This document shows, piece after piece, positions 10,059-20,815 of a stretch of 64,000 bases of DNA (position 1 is the first letter of the stretch; each line of letters begins with the position of its first letter). Under the pieces are notes generated by a model. The model searched no databases, had not been told where the DNA came from, and was given only the letters and a program-made list of their open reading frames with translations. The position numbers and the translations under genes are program-made. The stretch lies in the NCBI GenBank assembly GCA_024663395.1, contig JANFAH010000078.1:62001-126000 (forward strand). The letters run 5' to 3'. This DNA comes from Pisolithus tinctorius (lineage: Eukaryota; Basidiomycota; Agaricomycetes; Boletales; Pisolithaceae).

Positions 10059-13000
10059 CTACTTTACCACTGACATGTCTAATCCATGAAGTGCATATGT
10101 GTAATGTGTTAGAAGCCCTGTCACTATGTATTTGTTCAATGGCAAGTCTGGCATCAGTAAATTTGTGATGCGGCGCACCTTTGCGAGGTCTACTGTCGCC
10201 CAGACCTTTTGCTGGTTCTCTCCAAGTGTTACGATTGTCATGGCCACCAAATTCTTGATCCAGTCTAAGTCGACGAGCGATGGGAGCGGCGATTCTTGCT
10301 CTTGATACTCTCCGAGTTCCCATAAGCGAACACCTAGAGTAGAACTTAAGACAGTCAGTGAGGGTTATGATGGGCCATAGAAACAAACTTACAATTTGTC
10401 CCAGATTGTCACTTGGTTCCCCTCATATGGCTTGAACCATCGCATCCAGGCCAACCACAGGCTATGTTTACCATCGAGCAGGTGTTGATCGACCTGAAAA
10501 ATCTCAAGAATTTCGCTGTATACGTGGATGGGTAGTTGACCTGGTATCATGACATGAACGAGCGATGACGAGCGTGTCCCGATTGCTTTCGAAGCATGAA
10601 TTCACTTGCCTTTGATTATAACGTAGTCATAGAATAGTCCTTTGTGGTTGAGGGGAATGCTGTCGTGTGAGGTCGGTCATTTGTGTTGACAGTGCACAGG
10701 CGAATGTGGAAAGCGAGCGTTCAGAGTGCGAGCGAGTAAACGATAGGTTTCAGATGAGAAGTTATTCTCATGATGGCGAGGACTTAGGGCGTAAGCCATC
10801 CCTATTGTGCAACACACAGTCATAGTGGTCAATTAATCATATATATGAGTGAACATAACCGTACCATCCATGCTGATTTCGTTGAGTTCCTGAGAGAGGG
10901 CCACAAGCCCAGCAACGGTGCCACGCTCTTCATGCGTGACCTTCTGCATGATTCGGGCAGCCTCCGATCACAGTGACTTTGCTGGGTTGGTACGCATCGT
11001 GTATATCTGGTTATATACTCAGTAGGATAGCGAGTGCTTAAGCAATTGGACTTACGACTCTGGAAGTCTCACAAGTTCTGTGAAACTCTTTAAAAAACAT
11101 GGATTCAAGTTTGCTGTTCGCGTGGTTGTTGGCTTTGAAGGACTTCAAGATCTTGTTAAGGCGTTCAAAAAGGAATGTCCAGAAGTCGTGAAGAGGACCA
11201 AAGTTGCAGGTGCAGTCACCAACGTGTGTCGCATAATGGTGATTCGGTTTCATGACAGTGGACCCATAAAGCTGCAGAGGTCTGTGAGGCTTGGAGTCGG
11301 TGCTGTGTAGCAGTGACGGACCTTAATCAATTCTCTACCATACTCCCATAGTAAGTCATTGGCAGTGTCGATGTCATGGTTGGTGATGGTACGCTTGATG
11401 AGGATACGAATGGCCATGGACAACTTAAGGAAGTTTGCTGGTTCCTTGGGGTGGAGACATAGTCACTCGTCTTCAGGCATCTGCAGATCATTGGGTAGCT
11501 GTTCGATGTGATCGCCTGGTGGGGGAGGTGGCCCACACAATTGACCTTCAGGTAGGTCTTGGATGTCTTGAGAGCTTGCCTTTCGCTTTTTCGATGCCTA
11601 GCAAAGTGTGAGTCTGAAACAACAGATATATAGAGATAAAATACTCACTTTTGCTGCTCCAGCCTGCCGTGCCTTCTCTGCTTGCTTCGCTGCTGCCTGT
11701 TGGAGTTTTTCGCATTGTTTCGCCTCAGCGATGGTGATCTTCTCCTGGGCAATCCGGGCTTTTTCGGTCTCGTAGGCCTCCTTTCCACGTTTCTTGGCTT
11801 CTGCTAGAGATACCTTATTATTTGCTTTGCGAGTCGCCTCCTGTTGTTTCTCCGTCTCAGCCCTCTCAATCACAGCAATGTGGTGGGAAGAAGCCTCGTC
11901 TGAGGCGTTGCTTGGCAAGAATGTGCTCCATATCTGTGGTATCTAAGTCAAGGCAGGTAAGGTTAGTTGTGAGCACTGTGAGTTGGCTGAACACATACGA
12001 TGATGGGACCGTAGACAGTTGCAAGAAGCAACCACTGGTCAGCCATCAAAGACCCACTGGCGGGGGTCCCAATGTCTGTCGGCAGCTTGCTGCACGACCC
12101 TGGGATGATAAACTACAACATTTCAATTGGTTGGTATATGAAATGATGAGAGGGAGGGAGGGACATACATCTGCGAGCATGCTATGCAACATGCCTAATT
12201 CATGATTTGGTCGTAGTATCTTGCCTTGAACCCATATGTAGTAGAAGTGCGTCTTCACGAGACCTGAGATTAATGGAAGAGACATTCAGCACGGCAGGGA
12301 ACAGGCATGATGGATGACTCACCTAAGAACAAGTTATGCATGGGATCTATGACAACTTGTTCAACCAAATCGAAGTATGGGAGATGAGAGAGTTGTGAAT
12401 AGCGTGTTGCGAAATCTTTGATGAAAATCTTCTGCACATTGGGAGATGGGAGGTTGCGATATTCCTCGCCTAAACGGCATTGCTCTACGTTCGTCTGTGG
12501 GGGATGAGCTGGTCTTGGTATTAAGAAAAAGTTTAACAGTCAGTGTGTAATGACGCACCTCCTTTCTGGAAAGCATTCACATTTCCCTTGTCCGTCGAGC
12601 ATATCCAGCAACACATGCAGTAATAATTGTGTGAGTGTGACGCAAAACCACCTATCTTATGCACTGCAGGCTTGTCACACACAACCGCAACCAATGCGAC
12701 ACGAACGAGGCGACCTATTATGGTTGAGTAGATCTATGTACGAAAAGAGATAGTCTCACCTTCTGGTTGGGATTCTGTGGGTATCTTGATGCCATATTTC
12801 CAGAGCCGCAGTAAGTCGGAGACGATAGGTCGAAGGAAACATTGTACTTGGTCCGGTGTTTGCTCTTTAGGTCCTGGCATGATGCGGTACACATGAGATT
12901 CGCGGTCCAGTATCTGTATTTGGGAGGGAGGTTGCAAATCGAGAAGGAGGTAGGGCACGATGAGTGAGATGGCGTGATGTTACTTTGAATGTACAAAGAC

Positions 13001-14394
13001 CTGTAGGGCCGGTGGGTGTTCAGCGTCAATTAGTTATGAGCCTATGAGATGAGTACGTACCAGTCAACACCAAGGTTAACTCCAAGGCGTAGCTCATTAT
13101 TGGGGCCATGTCGTTCATTCCAGTCATTTGAAAAAAATAACTTGCCATCAGGCCCTTTGAGCTTCGTGCAGCAGATACTGCCATCGAAGATGTCCGTATA
13201 GATGCCAGGCGAGCGTGACTTGCCTCGCCATCCATCAAGCACGTCCTCGACACCAGGAATCATGAGGATCGATGAAATCTGCTCGGATAGCGGGAGGTAG
13301 GGGTACTTGACGATAGGAGTCTTCAAAGCGCGTGCATTACCCCGCAGGGTTTGCCCTGGAAGAAACAAATCAACGTTACAGGAAGTGCATGTATCATGAC
13401 ATAGCGGTGATGTGGCAGGCGGATAGACATCGTGACATGTTGGACAGACAGGTAGCGTGTGAACTGGTTTATCGACACTGAGGATGCAATTGCTGGAGTG
13501 GAGAGTTGTGAATGGAAGACTTGAGTTCGAGTTAAAGAACAGAAGAAGTAGCGAGAATATAGCAAGCAGTGCATTGCAAGCAATGCATGGGAGATGGAAT
13601 TGGAGGTGGAGCCATGATACGGTTGCATGAATGACCGCGACATGGTCTGGCAATTCTGCGAGGTCAGCCCTGTCTGCTCGCACCTCCTCATCGATAAAGA
13701 ATGGATCTGGATCGTCTTCATCGTGCGTGAGGTGGGGAAGAGCTTCATCAGTCGGGTCAGTTTGAGACTCATCATCTTCATCGGGATAGGACCAGGTGAA
13801 GCTGACATCATGGGGTACTTCTAGCTGACCATCGTCATATATGGAGTTTTGCTTGTCAAGGACCTGATCTCTGATCTGTCGCAGCTGACGCTCGAGAGCA
13901 CATTGTTCTGGGTTGGATGGGAGATGATAAGCGGCAAAAGATGTTAGAGGTCGAGAGGTAGTAGACATCCACATGTTGTACTCCTGAAAATAGTCGACCG
14001 CCGAAAGGAGCGCCTCTGGACTGTGAAAATTGGGACCCAGGTTGGGTAGATCGCTGCCAAATGTCAGAATATCGAGGTCCTCACCAGTTAAAGTACCGTG
14101 GTCAAGCATCTCCTGCTCGACAGGACTAGTCAAGGAATGTGGGGGGTCAGAGAAAACAACGTTAGCAGAGAGAAGTGGAGGGGGGGAGCATATAGGGTGC
14201 AGAAACGTTCGTGAGACAGACCCGTGGTCTTTATAGGTTGAAGGAACAATACGGAGGCCTGCCACACGCAGCTGGGTCTTCAATGCCTCGGTAGCTTTAT
14301 GGAGATCAGCACGTTCATGGGCAAAGGCAACGTGGGCAGGGACTAGAGCCCCACGGCATCCTTTGGACTTGCAATGGCACTGCCGGAACCCCAT
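10059..14394 (-). pseudogene. Tnp2-family transposase (CACTA/Plavaka), degenerate
   Basis: The minus-strand multi-exon gene starts at 14394 (exon 1 14394-13061, exon 2 13000-12760, exon 3 from 12714, and so on to the last exon ending near 10059). Exon 1 has a His/Cys-containing N-terminus, an acidic middle, a Cys-rich block (CPTC...CTSC) and then the conserved Tnp2 core beginning PLSEQISSIL and IYTDIFDG. Later exons hold ALVAVVCDKPA, IDPMHNLFLG (with the conserved Asp), a long Ala/Glu/Lys coiled coil near 11,650-11,900, and the HYATHV/FERLNK block. Three features show decay: a one-base frameshift in exon 2 near 12,888 (before MPGPKEQ), an in-frame TGA at 11463-11465, and weakly preserved exons below 10,900. 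It would have cut and joined the element ends; it is now inactive. Confidence 0.85.
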
Positions 14395-14436
14395 CGAGGC
14401 GATAGCTTGATCGATGTGGGCGATGTACCATAGCGG

Positions 14437-14473
14437 GTGCAGGTGCGGGTGTGGGTGCAGGTGTGGGTGCGGA
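14437..14473 (+). repeat. Short G/T-rich tandem repeat
   Basis: Hexamer-like units (gtgcag, gtgcgg, gtgtgg) repeat about six times between the Tnp2 start and the stop of the upstream element gene. It falls just upstream of the Tnp2 start codon, so it lies in the likely promoter or leader. Confidence 0.6.
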
Positions 14474-14572
14474 TGGGTGGGAACGGGATCTCACGTGGAC
14501 AAAAAAAAAGATCATGTGCATGCTGGTTATACAACTCGCGAAGGCAAATTTCTACATACAAAGATGAAGGTA

Positions 14573-15683
14573 CTACTTGTGAGAGCATTTGGTGGGGGGG
14601 GTGCTAGTATCAGTGAAGATCGGCTTGTAACGTTCCTGCCCAGCTATGAGGTTCTCCCTTATCTGAGCCCACCTGTCCTAGGTAAGGTAATAACATGAGT
14701 ACATAATGACACAAAATGAAAAAAAAAGAATACATACACGGAGGAACTGTGTGCTGATGCTACCAATATCCTCAGATTCGGCAAAGCTATCAGGTGTGAA
14801 GCTACACTTGAGGGGACAGTGAGGACCACGAGCAGATACAGCGGAGACAGGTAATTCTGAAGCGACTTCCTAAAAGACAACATCAGTAAAGCGAGGAACG
14901 GTCCATTAGAACTTACCTCGAGGAGCCTAGAGGTCCCTTCCTGACTTTCAGGCTTGGTCTCACTGTTATCGATGGCAGGGGCACGAGGTGTGAGGGGCTT
15001 GGCACTCGTTGACTTGATATGGTTGTCACCGGGAGAAGCATTGCCCACAACATCAAAGAGGGCGGAGATTGGAGCTGCAGGCAACGTCCTTGCAGGGCCC
15101 TATGCAATGCATTAGCAAGAAAATTAAACATGTAGTAACTCACTGTGGTGGCAGATTGGTTGGCATCTGCAGGCAAGGAGTTGGCGATGAACGGATCTTC
15201 TGGTAATATGGTAGTCAACGAAAATTCTATGGTCTGGAACGTGAGGTGAGTGAACACAATCCTAGAACACGGAGGTGAATGACGTACTATGGGACCTTGA
15301 AACTTTGGCTCGAAAGATACTGTGATGTTCTGGATGCTAGGTGGAACCTGAAGTCTAATAACATGGTGCCGATTTTGGATGGTAGTTGATTTGGATATCG
15401 CATCGACAAGCTCAATTTCATCGGCCTGTGAAGTAGAAACTGTGTCGTTAGCATGGATATTGACCTTGACCGAATGAATAAGTATGCCAGATGGATAAGT
15501 ACAGGCAGACAGACGTACAAAATGCTTGTTCATGGTGAACATGGTGAACCAGGGAACGTGGAGACCAAGGGAAAAAAAAGCTAAGTCCATCTGTCTTTCT
15601 GAGGGTTGGAAAGGTAGAAAGGGCCACTTTTCAGATAGCAGTATCGTTGGATTATGGTCGATGGAGTCGAGCATAGTCGGCAT
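14573..15683 (-). CDS. Second element-borne gene, 270 aa, unknown function
   Basis: Six phase-0 exons join cleanly: 15683-15519, 15425-15288, 15233-15144, 15099-14917, 14869-14738 and 14677-14573, giving 271 codons including the stop with no break. The product begins with a Phe/Pro-rich region (LSEKWPFLPFQPSER), continues with a beta-rich segment (HHVIRLQVPPSIQNITVSFE) and ends in a basic/aromatic tail (DRWAQIRENL, QERYKPIF). No known domain is recognised. It is transcribed in the same direction as the Tnp2 gene and 180 bp upstream of it, and its start lies about 210 bp inside the right TIR. Intactness next to a dead transposase is notable. An ATG slightly upstream or downstream could also serve as start. 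Confidence 0.7.
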
Positions 15684-15873
15684 CGGGAAATGCGTCGTGC
15701 GAGAGGTCAGGTTATTGGTGTATTGTCTATATTCGGATCTCGCGTACATGGGATTATTTGGACATGTTACTCAGAAATCATCTAGTCAGATTTTGCTCAG
15801 ACTAATGGTTATATCTTCCAAAAAAAATCTAAGGTCGGATTATCTACATTTAAAGAGTCTGATTATCCCCCCC

Positions 15874-15896
15874 ACTAAAATTTCGTTTCCGCAGTG
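15874..15896 (-). repeat. Right terminal inverted repeat
   Basis: Reverse complement begins CACTGCGGAAACG, pairing with the left end at 7468; the target duplication AAT follows at 15897-15899. Confidence 0.9.
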
Positions 15897-16083
15897 AATG
15901 TTTATGTCACCAAAACCATGTCTAACAGACCCTTGTTACCGCCGAAACGGAGTGCTTAAGGTGGGGACGAACACGAGATAAAGAATCACAAACCACGTCG
16001 CTCAGCAATGGTACATAGAAATTTGGGCATACACTAGATACACGGTCGATCATTTTACAGCCAATGTGCTTGCGGTTGTCCCT

Positions 16084-17363
16084 TAACCTTGAGTGCCAAT
16101 CTCGAGCTCTTTCCCGGACAGAGTTGCGCCAGGAATCAATCTGATATTATCTACCGTTCGAGGAGTTGAATGTGTCCAGTACTTAAGGACATACCGGCCA
16201 ATACCATCCTTGCTAAACCGCCAATGTAGAATGTATTTGAGAGTTTGTACCCAGAATGGTCTCCTGGGTGCCGAGAGGAGTGTTCCTCAAAATAGCCGTA
16301 CTTGACCACTTGACTTGTTCCGCAGCCCGAGCGGCAAGCAATAACTGATATTTCGACGTGCCTGCTCCTGCGTCAAGCATGATCCTGGAACAAAGGATAT
16401 TCAGCAATTTACATGCGCTGAATGACCTCGCCTACCGTTGCAAATGAGCTCGATCATCATTCGGCTCTGTACGCGTTCCCGCAATAATGCAACCGACCTC
16501 AGACAAACCCTGGTGACAGTGATTAGGATGACGTCGGTGTTTGCGATGCCACTTACAATCGTACATCCTTCTCTTCGACAGTAATCAACAACCTAAATCT
16601 TGTCAAATAACATCTATGAAGAGAGTTATGTATGTAGCGTGCCTCTGGTAACAGCTGGTCCACTTCCGCACAGATTCCACACCAGCAGAGCCACAGGATC
16701 TTTTGACAAGCGGACCATTAGCGTAGAAGGTAATAACACGATAAGATCCTTGCCTTTCCTGTCACGTCCTCCTCCAGTGCTCGCTGTTCGTCTTCGTCAT
16801 CCGTCGCGTCAAGTTTCACTTGGAGCTCTTTGATCTCTTGTACCATAGGATGCGCATTGAATTGCCTACACACAGGGTTCAGGGCGTGGACTAACGAACG
16901 CTGGTGGTTGCGTTGCTGACCTGTCGTAATCAACTCGACCTATTAAACTGGGACACAATAAATAGTGGAAAGAGGAAACGGCTGGAGGTGAAGAAAGTAC
17001 CTACTGGTGCTCATCTGAAAGGGCTGCGTTGCTGAAAGTAGTACTGATGTGCTCGAGTAGCTTTTTGTGACTAGAGTTAGCCACTACTATTATTTACCGA
17101 TAGCATTGAACTCTTACGCCAGCACTAAGAGTTTGCGATAGGGACTTTACCTCGTGCTCCGTTTTCTGCTCCTCATCACGCTGATGCGAAATGTCATCAA
17201 ATGGGTCAAGACCTTCGCACCGTTTGCGCAATAGAGGTAACAAGACTTCAAGGCGCGGATCCCGTGTGACCTGAAATGGGAACTTTCGTTTGAATAGATT
17301 ATGTGTCATACCCCAACTGACGAACGGCAACTTTGACGGGGGCACTATTGGACCATCGGACAT
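16084..17363 (-). CDS. Multi-exon gene of unknown function, probably damaged
   Basis: Start ATG at 17363; exon 1 (to about 17,118) encodes MSDGPIVPPSKLPFVSWGMT and an acidic/basic stretch. Further exons read VEHISTTFSNAALSDEHQ, a charged segment near 16,925-16,745 (VQEIKELQVKLDATDDEDE), VDYCRREGCTI, a block containing LSEVGCIIAGT, then MLDAGAGTSKYQ. Near 16,300-16,312 the frame appears to slip by one base before YFEEHSSRHPGDHSGYKLS, and a last exon ends LIPGATLSGKELEIG with a stop at 16084-16086. I recognise no family. It lies directly downstream of the right end of the CACTA element, and its 5' flank is duplicated at 20-265. The possible frameshift makes function doubtful. Confidence 0.5.
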
Positions 17364-17625
17364 GTCTTTAAAAGCTACAATGCAAACTTATGAGAAAACG
17401 TGCCTGATGTGACAGATGGTCCTTCTGCAGTGCCTACGGAAACCTCGTTGCATGGCTTGGTCGCCATCATTGAGTGAAGCCCTTTGAAAAATGTAATCTC
17501 GCCGACCTATATTTCGGTGGGGAGGGGGTGAAGGGGGAAAGGCATTGAAAGGCTAAATACGCACGTAGTTTCTCAGGCATTTGAGACCAAATATTTCTGA
17601 AAAGAACTTGATCGCCCCCGTTGTC
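17345..17625. repeat. Second copy of duplicated flank (see 20-265)
   Basis: Same-order, same-orientation match to 20-265. Copies are separated by about 17.3 kb, and the P450 and CACTA element lie between them. Confidence 0.75.
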
Positions 17626-17845
17626 TTCTGTTTATTCTGTTGCCATCGTAAGTGAAGAGCTGTGGATTTCATATGGTTGTCCAACGCACGGCAGACTTGT
17701 TACGAGCTTCAGTTCGTGCAGGTTGACACTACTTATCATGTCAACCAGACAAACCACAAGGATGGTAAGAGGAGGTATCATATTCACCAGAGCGTAGAAA
17801 CGTTCGCTACATTCCAAAGCATAATATCAGTGACGCTGAAGTCAA

Positions 17846-20454
17846 TTATAACGGACGCACCGGACGCACCGGACAGTTTTGAACAGTTCCCTTCTCTGTG
17901 TGCAGGCAGGATCTCTTCTCCAAACCTGCGGGCTCGCGACAGTGTAAAAGGGGGTCAGGTCCGCGAAATGGTTGACATTGTTCGGTGCCAACTCTGACAA
18001 GCCAAGTCAATTTGTGTAGGACACAATCATTTTCAGAAAGCGCACCGCCTCCCGAATCCCTTCGTTTTGCCCTACACCCAATTCTGAGGGGGACGTCGGA
18101 GTGTTGTATAATTGTAATCACTAAATATTTGCCTGCAAGGCGGGTACAGTAGGCCTTCAGTAGCAGCACGAAATGTTGATTGGCAGGAAGGGAGTAGCCC
18201 TTCAGTCGATTCAGCTCCAGCTCTTTGCGGTCGTCATCATATGGCAAGTCATGGTCATTCTGATCTCGAAATTCATGCCAATAAAACTGGTCACCAGATA
18301 CACGGGAGACCACTGGGTGATAAACCGGATCCATGGAATCGATGCCAAGTGCCCGCATATCCTCAAATATATTGCCATCACATTTGAAATTGCCATCGGA
18401 GTAGTCGCCATAATCACCTAGCTGTTTATATCAGCCTTGAGACAGACAAGAAGATGCATGTCACGACTTACCACAATCTTTTGGCCAGCATGCTTGTCAA
18501 GCCACACCCACCACCCATCCAGTTTCAACCTATGCGAATGGGAAACCACGCTCATAAGCCCTGGCACATCAAGGCCATCCCAGTCGTCCTGTGGCAATAC
18601 AATCATTAATTTCACTCGCATAAAGGAAAATCTACGAACAGACGTGGTCGTCCATCCACGTGGCCCATGACAGCAACCAGCACATTGGTCAACGTCAACC
18701 GTTACTTGAAATTTGTCTGTTCCCCACCTACCCCAGAGCACCCTTGCAGCCCATATTGATCGGGGAAGGTGGGCATGCTTGATGACAGTGTTGGTATCGT
18801 ATGTGGCATACACTTCAATGGGATTGGGCATACTTTGGGCAAGCTCTGCACGTGCTTTCCACATCCGATCGTATGTTAACTTGGCGAAGTCTAGCCATGG
18901 TGTCCCGTTGACCTCTTGTGTTTCCAGGCGTTCGTCACATACGATGTGCACCCATCCTTGGCCGAGGTAGTAACCGAGAGAAACGGCAAAGCGATATCTT
19001 GCATCGTCGTTAGCATAGACTACGATGACGAGATCATCTGTAAGGGATGAGAGTGTGACCATATTGCCTACAGACTCGCGCGGGAAGGTGCCACAGTGAG
19101 TGAATCCATAGTACATGACATTCTTGTCATCGAGTGTGAAATGATGGTGTATGTGATTGACATCCTGATGATGAGTAAGATGAAGTGTCCTGAATTCAGG
19201 ATAAGTCTTGTGAACCCCTGTACTGTCAAAAATCCTGTCAAAGCTGGATCCAGAAGACGCCAAATCGATGGTAATCAGACCATGAGGATGGTAACCTTTA
19301 ATACGACTACAGGCCAATATAGCCCTGCAGTGAGAGGGAGAGTTGCCGTAGGGCACGACGGGCAGCCACACTTGAATACCCGCGTTGCTGACCGAAAATG
19401 TGCGAAGTTGTTGGCTAAGCGTACGGGCACGCAGCCTCAGCTGTGCGAGTCTATGCCGATGCATGGGGTTGATTGAGAACTTGCGGGACGTATGCTGCTT
19501 GCCAAGCTCATTGTCTTCGATGTATTCCACCAGTCTGTCGGCGAACTCGCTGGGTCCAAGTGGCTCGATGTGACGACAATCCCGAAAGTCACTTGGATCA
19601 TCAGCCAGGACACTGCCTGGTCGTGGCGTCCGTGGATCCCATGCGAATATGCTTTGATCGCTGGATGTGCGGATAATTTCCAGCTGAAGTCGGTGGAACG
19701 CCTTTTTGCCCTCGCCATACAACATTGGCATGCTGACGTCGAATAGACCCAGCAAGGAATAGGCCCGATCTTCCACGCGCGTCGTCTTCCGGTCTGCTGC
19801 CCACGACATAATTTGTGCGACACCGAGATTCTTCGCGCCGCCCAGACCATCTCTCAAAACTTCAATCGGAATTCGTGTGATGTCCTCCAACATGGGGGCC
19901 AGGCGACGTTTGTTGCCGATACGCACCCAATTTTTGTTGAAAAATTCGAGTTGCTTCGGCGCGACGAGCTCCTGCAGTGTCCAACCTCGCATGAACCATT
20001 CAGGCCAACCGTTGGACTTGCTGAACTTGTTAGCTGGTCTCGTAGGAAAGGTCGACTCATCAACGTCGTGGAGGTATGCATGGCACACGTGTGCGTTTCG
20101 GTACCATCGGTACATTGAATTAATGGCCTCTGACAACTCCGAACTGCTCCGCTTGTCGATGCAGCATGTATCGATCCACAACCACTCATAGCCGTCCTTC
20201 ATGGCCTGCTCGCAACTCTTGATAATCTTCTGGTAGCCGTCGCGTTGCCTGACTTCGTCCCTCTTCCACCCCTCCATCTTCATGAGTCCAGTCATCTCTT
20301 CGTAGTCAACCTCGATTCCCCACCGATGGGACAGTATGGCATATTTTGTTGTTTCGTCATCCCGGTACTTCATGACCTCATATTCAGAATTAGATTCGGG
20401 CTTTTGGATGTCCTTTTCTCTGTCGAGAACTGTTTTCACATCTAATAACTTCAT
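17846..20454 (-). CDS. HET-domain (heterokaryon incompatibility) protein
   Basis: Exon 1 is 20454-18472 (661 codons) and exon 2 starts at 18421; the 50-bp intron begins gtaagt, has a ggctgat branch site and ends aacag, keeping phase 0. Exon 2 then reads GDYGDYSDGNF and stays open to a stop at 17846, for up to 852 residues. The N-terminal third has the HET hallmarks: YAILSHRWG, YEWLWIDTCCID, SEAINSMYRWYRNA, FMRGWTLQELVAP, and the DRAYSLLGLFDVSMPMLYGEG block. HET proteins mediate nonself recognition and regulated cell death after hyphal fusion. The C-terminal two-thirds have no recognised repeat domain (no NACHT, WD40 or ankyrin). Exon 1 has no internal stop. The last ~60 codons of exon 2 (from about 18,100) look less protein-like, so the true end or another intron may lie earlier. 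Confidence 0.85.
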
Positions 20455-20815
20455 CTTCCTGATGGATCAGTCCACGCACGGTTTGACACATCAGTCAAGG
20501 CACGTACTCTCTAGTGTCCGAGCAGGTCCTAGCCCACAGGGTAATTGGAAAGGTGACGAGCAAGATGGACGAAAAATGGAAGGCTGATCGGCAACCGTGC
20601 CGGTCGGTATATCACCTTGTTTACAAGGTCACTGCCCCCCGAAATTCGTCGCGCATTTTTCGTCAACCGCGATCCACCCGAAAACAAACTCCGATTCAGC
20701 TCACGGGGTTAACACGTGATGCTAGGTACCTGACAATGTTTACACACAAGAGATACATGAGACGAAGTTCTATTGGAATGTGATTCTCAATTCTAATGGA
20801 TGTTGTACTGGATTT
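20455..20815. other. Intergenic region between HET gene and Helitron
   Basis: This 360-bp stretch must contain the HET promoter (minus strand) and the 3' end of the Helitron. I looked for a terminal hairpin followed by CTRR on the minus strand; a CTAG at about 20,725 has no convincing hairpin. Confidence 0.4.

Larger units (their letters stand above)
7468..15896. mobile_element. CACTA-type (Plavaka-like) DNA transposon, 8.4 kb
   Basis: The left end reads CACTGCGGAAACGGGATTTT (from 7468) and the right end is its reverse complement with few mismatches (CACTGCGGAAACGAAATTTT, ending at 15896). The flanks carry a 3-bp target duplication, AAT at 7465-7467 and 15897-15899. CACTR-type ends and 3-bp duplications are characteristic of the EnSpm/CACTA superfamily; the fungal Tnp2 transposase inside matches the group called Plavaka. 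The element holds three genes: a 586-codon gene (+), the Tnp2 gene (-), and a 270-codon gene (-). Subterminal AATCTGA/AATCCGA-like repeats are visible at both ends. The transposase is broken, so movement would need a helper. Confidence 0.9.

Noticed and set aside
20700..20760. Helitron 3' end at CTAG near 20,725
   Set aside because: No 10-20 bp hairpin lies just upstream on the minus strand, so the terminus is not supported.
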